A stretch of DNA of 64,000 nucleotides, from positions 1,860,001 to 1,924,000 of the forward strand of contig CP126203.1 of NCBI GenBank assembly GCA_030272155.1. The letters run 5' to 3'. Below are positions 22,596 to 34,731 of this stretch, piece after piece. Position 1 is the stretch's first letter; each line of letters opens with the position of its first letter. The position numbers and the translations under genes are program-made. This DNA comes from Tetradesmus obliquus (lineage: Eukaryota; Chlorophyta; Chlorophyceae; Sphaeropleales; Scenedesmaceae). The notes below the pieces were generated by a model. The model was not told the origin of the DNA and made no database searches. It saw only the letters and a list, made by a program, of their open reading frames with translations.

Positions 22596-25208
22596 GCAAT
22601 GCAATTGGATAGAGCAGCGTTGCGTGCGGCTGAGGCCTGTTGAGTTGCATGTGAGCTAACTGATTATGTTGCATAGGCAGCATGCAGCATGCAGCACTTA
22701 GGACGCTGGCCAGGTGCATTGCGGGATGTGGGGTTTTTCTGCGTGGCCAGCATCCCAAGTATGCTGAGCGTGCACATATCTAGCATGGCAGCAGGTGTCC
22801 TTGTGCTCGTGTTTGTTGCACACTGTGCTGCACTATGGGCAATACCATATGCTGCGCTCGAGCCCAGGAGATGGTGGCAACTTGCTAGCGCAGCTGTTGT
22901 TCTATTCTGTGCATGCTGATGAAGCTGTAGATCTACAGGAATCTACCAGAAGGTGCTTCTAGCAGAAGCGTGATCTACAGGCTGAAGCACCACCTGTTGA
23001 TGCAGCCAGCGCTTTGCTGGTGTGTGCTGTTCTGGCGGGCACTACGCATTCATTGTCATGTTATTCTTGTGCAGCACCTGCTGGTGCCAGCAAACACGTT
23101 GGCCATGTTGAGCAGCTTTCACCTGCAAGTCAGTGCTTTTCGTCCAGAGTGCCATGCCCCACTTTGAAGCCGCCAGCGCAAAAAACACAGCAGAATCGTA
23201 GACATGTATGTGGCCTGGTTTCGCTGTGGTTGCGCATGTGATAATGAGTTGCGTCCATTGTCTTGGCACGAATCGGTGAGGGATTTGTCTGGTCACTCCA
23301 TACACTTGCACCGTAACATGGTAATGACGTTACACTACTACGCCCTGCTGCTGCTGCACACAACTCCACCTAACTGCAGCCAGCAGCGCTCCAGTCATGC
23401 CAAACAACTACTACTGCTACTCAGCCACACTCGTGAGTGTGTGTGGAGGTAAATGGGTGAGTGCATGCACACATGCACCAACAGGCTGCGTGCCAGCTGG
23501 ATTCCTAAGGCACAGCACAGCCAGGCAGGGCTGAGCAGTAGACCACCTGAACAGCTACACGCACGCCTGCAGGCCCATCAGAACCCCAACACCACAACAC
23601 ATCTACCACCCAAAGCACCAACACGCACTCACGACGGCGGAACCAGCTCACCGCCCAGCTGCCCAGCCGCCATGGCGTCAAACCAAGTGGAGTGCACAGA
23701 CAGCTTCTGCGAGAGGGACAAGTCCATGTACACCTGGTACACCTGGCTGCGCCAAGCGCCCATCTCTTTCACCAGCAGGTCGGGCAGGCCGACCAAGAAC
23801 GAGAACGTGGCAGCGCCCCGCCGGAAGCTACGCCCAGTATACTTGCTGCTGTCAAAGCCCGCGCGCGACAGCAGCCGCTTGACCCAGCTAACAAACTCGG
23901 CGTGCACCAAGGGCACATACACACCCTCAGAGGTATAACCGAACGCAGCGGCCTCTTGGGGGGCCGGCACCAACGCCACATACAGACATCACCATGCCAC
24001 AGGGTCCAACGGGTGGCCCCTGCGGCCAGCCACCACCACAGTGTGCGTTGAATCCTGGTACTGAGAGTTTTTCATGAACCGCAACGTGACAAACAGACAG
24101 TACTGCGCACGATCCACCACCACATCGCAGCGCAGCAGGGACCGCTGAACATGAGACAGGCTGCGCGAAGCAGCGCACACATTGGCTTTGCGCAAAAAGG
24201 CAGCAAAGGCAATCAGCATGGCGGGAAACACCATGAGCTCAACCGGAGAGGTCACACACACCACACGCAGCACACGCATCAAGATGAACGGAGTGATGGG
24301 CAGCTTGCGCTGCACAGCCTTCGACGCGCAAACAGCTGAATGCAACACAGCCCAACCAACGGCGTGTTGCATGAAGCAAACAAACATTCCATCCAACGAT
24401 CAGCCCACCTAATTGCTGCACTGCACGCATGCAAACACAGCAGACCAATAACACAGTTATGTAACACCCTTTCACCGCACAGAGTGGCTATGCCACTGCC
24501 AGTAAATAAGCATGTATATTCACATATTCACAGTTATGTATAGAACATGTATAATCATGTATGTTCTTTTCACGACAAATCCATCAGGATGTCCTAATAA
24601 CACATCCTCCATATTGGCTTGCTGCTGCTCTGCTGAAATGACATCTCAGGCGACGTCGCTGCCCCTTCCACATGCCAAAGCATGCGTCTTTCCGGCGCCA
24701 AACAGTGGCTTCACAGCTTTGACCGCAGGTGCGTGCTTCACCGCGAGTGCGCTGTGCGTGGTGAACATCAGAATGAGCATCCAATCAGCTCGCAGGTGAT
24801 TATGCAGTAGATCAGCAGTTCGTTATTATTTACTATGCTTTATATGATGTTTTATCAGTGAGTCCAGAGATGGCTGTTACTCTGCGTGTCAAACTTGTCG
24901 TCCTGCCCCATGTGCTTATCAAGGGTGCCAGTTGATCAGTGCATTGACTTGAGCACGGTTATAGGTGCCATCTTTGAGCACTTTAAGGTCGCGATCAGCT
25001 TGCCCACGATCTGTATCTCAGCTTTTCTTACGGACACGAGCCGTTTACGCGCACGTTTGGCGTGTATACAGTACTTTACGGCTTTTAAACTTGTTTCGTC
25101 GAACTTTGGGTCTGTCTCGATACTTCGTACGTTGCAGCGAGTGCTAGCAGACAGCTGGTGCCAAACAAGCCTCACGGAGCCACCAACGATGCCGTCTCCG
25201 CTCAAAAC
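22596..25208. other. intergenic region containing a recombinase remnant
   Basis: Apart from the tyrosine recombinase remnant at 23629-24396, I see no gene. The stretch 24490-24880 is noticeably more AT-rich than its surroundings. No inverted terminal repeats or target-site duplications were recognised by eye. The 5' end of the cysteine-rich gene lies at the right edge. Confidence 0.5.
23629..24396 (-). pseudogene. tyrosine recombinase (DIRS/Crypton-like) remnant with one in-frame stop
   Basis: Read on the minus strand, two open stretches lie in the same frame and are separated by a single TGA (23989-23991). The first half contains a typical recombinase core start, AFAAFLRKANV, and ends RRGHPLDPVAW. 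The second contains GRSFRRGAATF, the box II Arg region (family HSLRRG; the His is Arg here), and GAWRSQVYQVYM with the expected nucleophile Tyr. Such domains cut and rejoin DNA in DIRS-type retroelements, Cryptons and related algal elements. The N-terminal part is missing: an in-frame stop lies just upstream of 24396. No reverse transcriptase or terminal repeats were found nearby, so this is an old fragment. Confidence 0.75.
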
Positions 25209-26274
25209 ATGATACAGCTGGAACGTAAAACAGCTGCACACCTGGCTTTGCCGCAGCAGCAGCTCAAGGCCAGCGTAGCACTGGTGCTGGTGCTGCTGCT
25301 AGCGCTGCCGCTTGGACTCAATGGCTTCAGGCCAATCTCAGATGCAACTGCAGCAGCGGCAGCGCAGACGCCAGTAAAGAAGTGCCCCATCAGTAATTGC
25401 ATCCCCTCTGCCTGCAAGCTAGCAGGCAGCACCTGGAGCTGCAGCGCATGCAGCTTCCAGCGAGTGCCGAACGCCAAAAGGAACGAATGTGTCTGCCCAG
25501 CTGGCAAGATCCCCAGTGACGACCGCAGATGCACACGTAAGGAGCCAAACAAGCGCTCGACATACTGCTGATGCACAGGGGTATGGTGTGTTGGGGCGGT
25601 AAGCTGAGTTTACCGCCTGTCTCAAGCCAGCCGTGGAAGCATGCAACACAACCTGACAGCACAGCAGGTGCCAACTCAGCATATGTACTGACTGTACTGC
25701 CCATGTACTGCCTGTATTGCATATAATCCTTGTACTGCCTGAACTGCCTGTACTGCTTGATCTTTGCTGCAGCCTGCCCGGCAGACAGCTACTGCCCCGC
25801 AGCAGCCACAAACACCAACATTGACCCTGCAGCACTCATTAGGCCCTGCCCAGCCAACACACTGTCAGCACAAGGGGCCTCCAAACTCAGCGACTGTGTG
25901 AATGCTCCAGGCTACAGCTATAAGTACAGCATTCAAGGCGGCAAGGCAGCAGTCACTGCGCTGCCTTGCCCTGCTGACAGCTACTGTGTGGGGCTGGCAA
26001 AGCAGCCGCAGTGCACACAATGCTCCAGGGGCTTCAAGACAGGTGGGCTGGCGAGGGTTTGGGTCCTAGAGGCTCGACACGCACAGCAGCAGCGGCAGCA
26101 GCAGCAGCAGACACGAAGAACATGACTGTAAGCTATTACTGTCATTCACCTAGCATGTCAGCAACCTGACAGCTGGCGCCCTGCTCCAGGTCGTTCAAGA
26201 CAGATGGGCTGGCAGCAGAGGCTCGTTGTGCACAGTAGGAGCAACAGCAACAGCAGCAGCAAAAGTGGCAGCAG

Positions 26275-26323
<49 letters not shown>

Positions 26324-29300
26324 TGGACCCATTTGAAAGTGCTGCAGCTTCAGCCATCTACCCAGCACACTAGCAAACCTGGAGCAACCTTTGAACTCCA
26401 AACCCCACCTGACCCACTGTTTCAGGGCTGTGCAACCCACGCATCAACATGCAAGCGGACGAGCTTTGCCCCTTCATCATAACCTCCTCCCTCCCTTTCC
26501 ACCTGGTGTGCTGCAGACCCCGCAGATGAGCCAGGCAGTGCAACCAGCGGACTGGGCCAACCACGCATACATATGTATTAGGATCGTCTTGCCCTTTTTC
26601 AGCTGATCCGTCTGTCTCTGTCTGGTGTGCTGCATGCAGACCCTGCAGGTGAGCCAGGCAGTGCCACCAGTGCGGCAGTATGTGTGCCCCCTCCAGGATA
26701 CCAACTCACCCCAGGCAGCAGCAGGTCCCTCATGCCCTGCCCCAGTGGAACCTTCAAAGGCAGCTACGGCACTGGCAACTGCACCAGCTGCCAGGCAGCA
26801 GTAGGCAAAGGCTTCACGACAGCAGCAGAGGGGGCAGAGAGTGAGGAGGAATGCAGTGAGCTGCTGCCGGGGTATGCGCTGCTGAGGCAGGGGCGGGTGC
26901 TGCTGGATGCTGCAGGCTGGGATGGAGCTACTGCTGGCCTGAGTACTAAGCTGTGCCCTCAGGTATGGTGTAAAGAGGTCCTTCAAGGGTGGGGGGGGGG
27001 GTGCTTGCTTGCTTGGTGCAGCAGCAAATGCGGTGCATGGGCAGGGGCGGGTGCTGCTGGATGCTGCAGGCTGGGATGGATCTACTGCTGGCCTGAGTAC
27101 CAAGCTGTGCCCTCAGGTATGCTGTGCCACACCATAGTGAAGGGGTCCTAAGAAGAAGGGTTTGGTGCTTTGTGCAGCAGCAGATGGGGTGTTGGGGTGT
27201 GTTGTGCTCTTGCTGTTATGATGCTGGCAGGCAGGGCTGATGTCACACGATGGTGCAGTTTGCAGTGCATGTGTGATGAGATCCTGCAGTGCTCCGCGAC
27301 TCTGCTGCCTCCAGTTTCAAACGCAAAGGCGTTCACTGATGCAGCGCACCTGTCAGCGGCAAGAAGCTCTATGCTGCACCGTTTTTTGAACTTGCTGTGT
27401 GCTGTGGCAATCCTGCAGGGCTATGTGTGCTTGGGGGGTCCACCAGCTGGTGATGGCTTGCCTCAGCCCTGCCCTAGGTGAGGACAGCACACCTCAATTG
27501 TCTACTAATGATTTCTCACTCTTTGGGCATGTGCTGCAGCACATGATGATGTACTAGATCATGTGGTCCGCCAGGAAGTCTGGCGGCGGTGTTACCAGCA
27601 CTGTCAAGCCAGCTCAAAGCTATCTTCACTTCATAGCTGGATCAGCATGAAGTCCAATTGACTGCAACTCTCCTGCAGTCTCTTAAGCAGCCACAACTTG
27701 TCAATCCCAGATAGATTTTGAGCCACTGCATTGAGGTCCTTCTGTCCTGTCAGGCTATTGCTCAAGTTATTGATGATGCTGATGAGTTTTTTTCTGCGAT
27801 TTTTTCTGACGGTTTGGATGATGATGAGTTGTTCTTCGATGTTTCCTCCCCCTATGAGCCTCTCGTTGGCTCCTGACTGGGGTTCCCACTCCTCGTTGAG
27901 TGGAGCATGTAATGTAATGTAATGCATTGACAGTAAAGTCACCAATACAGCGGTTGCTGACTGGAATTGTACGCTGGCTCTGCAGAAGCATGCTCACCAT
28001 AGGCGAGGGAGCCGACAGCACAGCCGCCTGCCTCACCCCGCCAGGCTGGTTCCTGCCCCCAGACACATCACTGCCCATGAAGGAGTGCCCCTCAGGCACA
28101 TGGAAGAAGGTACGTTGGTATGCATTTGAAACATTTTTTGGGTCCCAGGAGCCGTATGAAGTTATTCTTTCACATGGACGAAGGTACGGCATGCACTGCT
28201 GGGAGCAACGCGAGGCAGCAAGCAGCAGCAGCCAAGGTGCTGCATCCAATCTGGATCCAGCTTGAAGCCCTAGCATTCCGTGCACAGCAATGCCTGCGCA
28301 CATATTGCTTCCCATATCCTTCCATCATGCTTGCTGCTGCTGTGCCTTTGCACCCAGCGTGTGTGTATGCTGTCTTTTTTTGCACTGCCTGCAGGACTGC
28401 GACAGGGCCAGCAGCTGCTCCCCATGCGGCAACAGTGGCCCTCAATGCTTGATGCTATGCCTTTGCACCCAACGTGTGTGTCTGCAGTAAGCTGTATTTT
28501 TGCACTGCCTGCAGGACTGGGACAGGGCCAGCAGCTGCTCCCCATGCTGCAACAGTGGCCCTCAATGCTTGCTGCTGCTGCTCCCTTGCACCCAAAGTGT
28601 GCAGCTGTGCGTGCTGCTGTGATATCCTGCAGGACTGGCACCGAGCCAGCAGCTGCAGCCCATGCTGCAACAGTGGCCCCTAATGCTTCTGATGCTGTGC
28701 CTTTGCACCCAACGCGTGTGTATGCTGTCACTTTTGCACTGCCTTCAGGACTGGAACAGGGCCAGCAGCTGCAGCCCATGCGGCAACAGCGGCCCCTAAT
28801 GCTTGATGCTGCTGCTCCCTTGCACCCATAGTGTGTGGCTGTGTGTGCTGCTGTGCTGCCCTGCAGGACTGGGACAGGGCCAGCAGCTGCAGCCCATGTG
28901 GCAACAGCGGCCCCTGGCTGTCTGACAAAAGCATTCAAGTACAGCTGCTCAACCTTGATACAGGAGGTCCTAGCGGCACTCTTGACGTGCGTGGCGCGCG
29001 CCGCTGCTGCTACATACAACCTGGAATGGGTGTGCTTGCGAATGACACAGGAGAGGGAGGCTTTTGGGTATCAGATGCCCAAATGATTCTCGATGCGATA
29101 GTCTGTCCGCCGGCAACGTACGGCATTGCGGGCAACCAGTACCTGCTGGACAGCCTGATCGAGTTTAAGGGCTTTGCGTGTGTGGCATGCGCCCCTGGGA
29201 TGGTCACTGCTGGAGAGCAGTACCGGGCAGCAGCGTATGTTGGCAGCAGCGGGGAGGTGGTGGCAGTGCCTGAGGGAGGCTTTGTGGATGGCAAGGCCTG

Positions 29301-29568
29301 CACCAACAGGCCAGGCTGGGGGTTCAACACCAACACGTTTTCTGGCAACGAATCAACTGAGTGGTGAGTTGCTGTGTGATCAGCCAGTTTAGGCTGCAGC
29401 TGCTGTTACTGGGCAGCCATGGTCATCGGCAAAATGCTCAGCATGCCATGCAGTTGATAGGTGACGCTGTTGATACTTGGTGAGTGTTCAGCTTAGTTAC
29501 ATGGTGGGTGACAGCCGTCCACAGCTTGTGTTGCAGCATGCGCTGGACATGTACGCAGCACTGACATG

Positions 29569-29609
<41 letters not shown>

Positions 29610-31059
29610 GTCATGGCTGCTGCTGCTGGACTTGCTGTTTCTCATCACTCGCCATGCAGTGCTGCTGGGAGTTACAACGCAGCAAACAACCTGCAGCCGT
29701 GTACAAGGTGAGTGCCCTGCGCTGGACGTGCTTGACTCCTGCTTGACACATTGTCCCACATTACACCTCATGCAGCTGCTTCGTCAGCAATGACCTGGCA
29801 CCAGCTGTCTGCTGAGCGCACCTCCTGTTAGTTTGTATGGTGCGCTGGGGCCTCTCACAAACCGTCACGGGTCTGTTTTCGTGTGCCATCACAAATGTCT
29901 TGATTTGGCTGACCCCGTTTTGCCTCACACAAATCGCCCTACTCCCCCTTTTCATGCAGCTGTTCCATGGGCACCACCACTTGCGCTGCTGCCAGCTTGA
30001 TGCCGCACACAACCTGCTGTTTGTCTCAATCCCCCTGCCATGCAGCTGCCCCATGGGCATCACCACCTACGCTGCTGCCAGCACCAGCGCAGCAGACTGT
30101 GCCATCTACCATCCAGGATGGGGAGCCGGCAGCAACGGGGAGGCAGCCAAGTGCCCCCAGGGCTCCTTTGCGGGATCCAACGTCACATGTGAGATGGTGC
30201 TGACACAAACACAACAGCTGCTGCTGCTGCCAGTTGCAATTCAGTTTGCACATTTATTGTTGCTTCCACTATTCTTTCCATTTTCAAGAAGGTTCGTGGA
30301 TTAAAGCAAACACCACGAACAAGGTCTTGTTTGTTCCCTAGATGCGGCTGCTGACAATGGCTGCTGCTGTTGCTGCTGCCTCCGGCACCACTGCAGTGGG
30401 CACCAAGTGCACACCCTGCCCTGAAGGCACCACCACCCCAACTGCAGGCGCCACCTCACCATCTCAATGCTCCCTGTGCGGCCCCGGCTATGGCGGCCCT
30501 GACAAATCCTCCTGCACCAAATGCAGCGGCGGATTCTTCCAGCCAGCAGACAGTAGCCAGCAGATCCTTACAGGCAATATGCAATGCATGCCGTGCCCCA
30601 CAGGGCGGGCTTTTAGCTACAGCTACACGCCTGAGCTGCCTGCTGATGTGTACTACCCGCCAGCCACAAGTGTGATCGGGGCGAGCTCTTCGGAGCAGTG
30701 CCTGTCGGACTTTGCGCAGACTGTGGATGGGGCGTTCTTCCTGGAGCTGCGGGCGGGCGAGGAGTATGCTGCGTTGGGGGCCAACACGAGCGTGTACACA
30801 CTGCGGGTGAGTTCAAGTTGTGATTGGCTTTAGAATCAAGAGTTGGTTTGTTGTACCGTTGTTTGCCATCATGGCTGTTGCTTGGAGGCTTGCATCTTTA
30901 TGCAAGAGCAACGGCGCTTTGGATGATGTCGATAATGCATGACCTTGTATGTGCATCATTTCATTTGTTGATGGCACCTGCACCAACCATGCCTGCCGCA
31001 TACCTGCCTTGCCAGGTCTAGGCTGGCTTGGCTGACAGCTGTGCCCTGCCCCGCTTCGC

Positions 31060-31114
<55 letters not shown>

Positions 31115-31735
31115 GGCACTGTGCTGCAGGAGTGTATCCAGGCGTGCCGGGAGCAGGGCGCCTGCGCTGCTGCCACCTTCAACTACGAGAGCCGCAGCTG
31201 CAGCCTCTGGAAGCCTGGCTCCAGCAGCAGCAGCAGCAGCAGCGATGCGGCCACCCTAGCCGCCGCTGGCGGCATTGCATTCAAGACATGGATGTCAACC
31301 TACGGTCCTGATGACAAGCCGTCGGGCGGTGGCGGTAATTCGGGCGGCGGAGGTTACTATGATTACAACCCTTACGACCCCAGCCCTCCGCCTCCGCCGG
31401 ATTACGGCATAGTAGGAAATGCAGTAAAGAAGCCCCTCATTCCGCAGTCCCTGGGGTCTGGCTACTTTACTTTCTGGCCCAATGCCACAGCTGCTCAGGC
31501 ATCCATTGCACCGGGTGTGCTGCAGCAGTCCTCTGCAGACTCTTTAAGTGGCTGCCTGGCTGCCTGCACCATGGACAGCCTGTGCAGCGGTGCGCTGTTT
31601 GGCGCGTATGATGCGGCATCTGGTGCGATTGCAGAGGTGGCTCCAGGGGTGAGGTGCATGCGGCTGAAGGGCTCAGTGGTGGAAGGCGACCCGCGCAGGA
31701 CGCTTGTCAAGGCCAAAGATGTGGCACTGCGCTAA
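25209..31735 (+). CDS. secreted cysteine-rich ephrin-receptor-like repeat protein with PAN/Apple-like C-terminus
   Basis: Nine exons: 25209-25536, 25773-26042, 26640-26962, 27419-27477, 27986-28109, 28867-29363, 30046-30188, 30397-30806, 31130-31735; 2760 nt, 919 aa. I prefer the ATG at 25209 over the in-frame one at 25158 because it gives a shorter basic start before a hydrophobic signal core (VALVLVLLLALPLGLNG). Residues 50-715 hold repeated CPxG-type motifs (PCPADSYC, MPCPSGTFKGSYG, KECPSGTW, CTPCPEGTTTPTAGA, QCSLCGPGYGG), matching the tyrosine-kinase ephrin A/B receptor-like (GCC2/GCC3) repeat. The C-terminus has a PAN/Apple-like cysteine cluster (ECIQACREQGACAAATFNYE), a Gly/Pro-rich linker with PSPPPPPDYG, and a second PAN-like segment (LSGCLAACTMDSLCSG). 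A cell-wall or extracellular-matrix role is inferred. Exon 8 could start a few codons differently: the upstream CTG-rich stretch is open, but phase fits only 30397. Confidence 0.78.
26190..27119 (+). repeat. echoes of cysteine-rich gene exons 2 and 3
   Basis: A copy of the exon 2 end lies at about 26187-26225 (SFKTDGL). An acceptor copy of the exon 3 start lies at about 26516-26555. A donor copy of the exon 3 end lies at about 27043-27117 (GRVLLDAAGWDG, then CPQ and GTATG). A CAG run lies at about 26277-26322. The stretch 27479-27985 is intron. Confidence 0.7.
27848..27925 (+). mobile_element. LINE 3'-end fragment with (TGTAA)3 tail
   Basis: About 78 bp ends in GCATGTAATGTAATGTAATG. The same sequence occurs in reverse orientation at 47191-47285, so it is dispersed. 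A tandem TGTAA tail is typical of algal non-LTR retrotransposon 3' ends. The AT-richer stretch from about 27640 may belong to the same insertion. It lies in intron 4 of the cysteine-rich gene, in the same orientation. Confidence 0.6.
28327..28925 (+). repeat. five tandem copies of about 118 bp spanning the exon 6 acceptor
   Basis: The acceptor CAG followed by GACTG recurs with exon starts at 28395, 28515, 28633, 28749 and 28867 (spacings 120, 118, 116, 118). Each unit has the intron end, the acceptor and about 50 bases of exon 6 (D-W-x-RASSCSPC). Only the last copy runs on into the long open exon. Confidence 0.9.
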
Positions 31736-34731
31736 GGCTGTCGCTTATGTTGCGTTAGTACTACTACCTACCTAGTATGTGGGCCAGGACTTGGGTGAAG
31801 CTACTCAGGCAAATTGGTGTGGTGTGATGGTTGGAAGAACGTCCTGAGATCAATCACTGCAGCTGTGTGGCATGGGAGTGTGCTGAGATCAAGGATTAAA
31901 GGCTTACCCAAAAAGTGCATGCGGCTGAAGGGCTCGGTGGTGGAGGGTGACCCGCGCAGGACGCTTGTCAAGGCCAAGGACATAGCACTGCGCTGAGCGC
32001 ACTGCTGAGCTTAGCGCTTTGATGCTGTTGTTTCGTTGCGCTAGTAGGTGGCTGAAGACTTGGGTGAGGCTTTTCAGGCAACCTTGAGTGGTTTGAGTGG
32101 AGAACGTACTAGTTTTGAATGCTACAGCTGGGTGGCATGGCAATGTGCTGAGATGAAGGGTCGAAGGCTTACCCCAAACAGCACCATCATGGTGCTCATT
32201 GTAGCTTTTTTGAATGCCTACGTTGCTCTCACAGTGTGAGAATTCCATGCCCTGCACAGGCGGGGCAGCTGCATTGTAGCGTTTTTGAATGCCTACGTTG
32301 CTCGAGCTGCGCCACCGATTTTGGTGAATGCTGATGGCTTATCATCATCCCCTTTAGTTTCTTTGTCGGCTTCATTACTGTCAGGTGCATTTGATTGACG
32401 GTGGTGGCGGTGCAGGTGCAACCAGCCTGCTGATTGCATGCAACATGTGTGCTGCTTGCAGCAGCCGTTTCAACTTTTGCCTGTGGCATTCAAAGGCAAT
32501 TGCCCCTATGCAAGGGCGCGTATCCCGGCTGCATTACTTTGAAGGCATCACCAGCGTGCTGCATGCATTGTACGCATGTCATTTTATTTCCACTTGCGGT
32601 GCTGCTACGAGTTAGCAGCTAGCCCACATCCCATGGCCTGTCTTATGGTGCGGCAGGGGTGGGCAAGGGCAATGTTGCAACATGCATGGCCTCTGCATAT
32701 GGAGGAACAATTCTGTGTGGAGTGTGAGCTCTGGGGTGGAGCTGATCACCCACCAAAATGCATTCATTGTTGCTGTAGCAGCTTCCATTCATTGTTTGAT
32801 TTAGCAGCTGCCAGCTCCACAACAGCCTGTGCTGGTGGCGGTGCTGGGTCCCTTCTCCTTGTCAGCACAGCAGGGTAGGTTGCTGGCTGGGGCACATGCC
32901 GGCTGTGTGCACTGGCTGTGGCACATGGAACATGTGTCACAGACTGTGCAGCGCACACATGGTCCTTGAACTAAGAGCAGCTTTTGGCGAGCTGCGCAGT
33001 GTCTGCATTTGTTGGTGTCCTTCAAAGGTTACGAGTGAGTGGGAAATGCTAGGTGGTGGCCCACACCGTAAACGGTTTACACAGTGATTGAGCAGTGTTG
33101 GCATCATCTGCTGGGCTGAAGGTCCATGCGCAGGGCTCTGTCTGCGCCCTGCATGCTCTCCTTTTGCTGTACCGTCACATTACTTGAGCATCGACATTTG
33201 CATTTCATGTTGGGTTTACTTTCTGGTACATTCATTTCTAGCTTCTACATTGCTTCATTTCCAGGAGTTGCTGTCAGTGCCAGGTGCTCTTCTATGCACT
33301 GAAGGCCTGCTGCTGCAAATCATTGCACAGCTCCACAGCGCATACTTTGGACCAGCAAGTGTGCACAAGTTGTGCACACGCTTGCGCTGACGAGAGCACA
33401 CATGTGTGTGCAGCTGTGCTTCCAGCCCCTGTGGGCTGATTCATCCTCGAGGATGGGGAGCTCCCAAAGGACGCATATGCAGCCACGTGCCTACACTGCC
33501 CCATGCATGATTGATGGTGGGAAGAACTTGTGGCCGTGAAGTTGTGAAAATGCCACGGCACACTTGTGCAGGCAAGCAACGCTGTTGTGGTGGGAAGCCT
33601 GGCACAATTTTACGGCACTGCTAGCTGAGCCTGCAGTGCTGATGTGGATTGCTGCAGAAATGGTGGCTTGTGTGCACTTGCACATTGGCAGCAGCTTTGA
33701 GGGCGCTCTTTGAAGAGGCTGGCCGTGTACAGCTACAGGTCTTTGTGGGAAGAAAGAAGGGTGGCGGTTAGAGTGTGGTTGCTTTGCCTGGCGCATAGTT
33801 GTTCTGTTCTTGTGGCACATGCAACGCAGCAAATGTCATTTTATGGACTGGTGGTGGGTCTCGCCACCATAGCGGGGGTTGTGAGTGGGAATAGTTTTGA
33901 AACGGCTGCTGAATTGCGTGTTGTGGGTCAGGCTCTGCACCACGTTCTGCGGCAGCCGCTGCCACAGCGCTGTGGGGCATCATTGGAATGCTCAAAGTGG
34001 TACCGGTCTGCAGCCGCTGTATGCCTTTTGTTGGTTACATGGCGCTTTTCAGCGGTACAGACTTGTTCTTGAACACAAGTCAGCGCACCTCATGACCAGA
34101 TTGTTGGTTCAACCAAGCAGACTTCTGTGTGCTTGGCAACCGTTGCGGTTTGGAACCAGCGCCTGAGACAGCAACACATGTGGCTACAGCCGTGTGCATA
34201 TGCTGCTTTGCTGATTACGTAACATTACATTTCTCAGTTGAGTCAACGTAACACATCTAGCAGGCCTGTCACGGACCACGCGTGCACAGGGCACGCACTG
34301 CATTGCTGGCCTGTCACGGACCACGCGTGCACAGGGCACGCACTGCATTGCTGGCAGAGGCTTCCTTGTGATGTGCTTGTGCAACCGTCTTGGCACAGGC
34401 CACCAGCACAATCGATAGCTGCAGTGTGCCATGAGCCAGTTTACTGGCAGCGATTGTTGCCAAGTCCATAAGAATCACAACGAAGTATGTCAAACATGCA
34501 ACGCCTCCTCTGCAGTGCTGCAGCATTTGCTGCCAACAACGGCACCATGCTGTGAGAGGCTGGCCAACAGGAGCAATTGCAGTACTAGTAGCCCAGCGTC
34601 TTATCCACAACAGACAACACAATGGCGCCATGCTGTGAGGAGCTGGTGAACTTGCCAGGACCAACTTATCTCAACAAGATCAACTGAGATGCTCACATCA
34701 GGCACAGCAGTACTCATATTACACAGCAGTA
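31736..34731. other. intergenic region with terminal-exon duplications
   Basis: About 31915-31996 repeats the end of the cysteine-rich gene's last exon (MRLKGSVVEGDPRRTLVKAK) with its stop codon. The flanking 31780-31915 segment is itself related to 32045-32185, a diverged duplication of about 240 bp. GCCTACGTTGCTC with its flank is repeated at 32215 and 32290. A 45-bp perfect direct repeat lies at 34265-34309 and 34310-34354. I see no gene between 32300 and 34700. TTACA near 34225 could be the antisense polyadenylation motif for the dehydrogenase. Confidence 0.6.
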
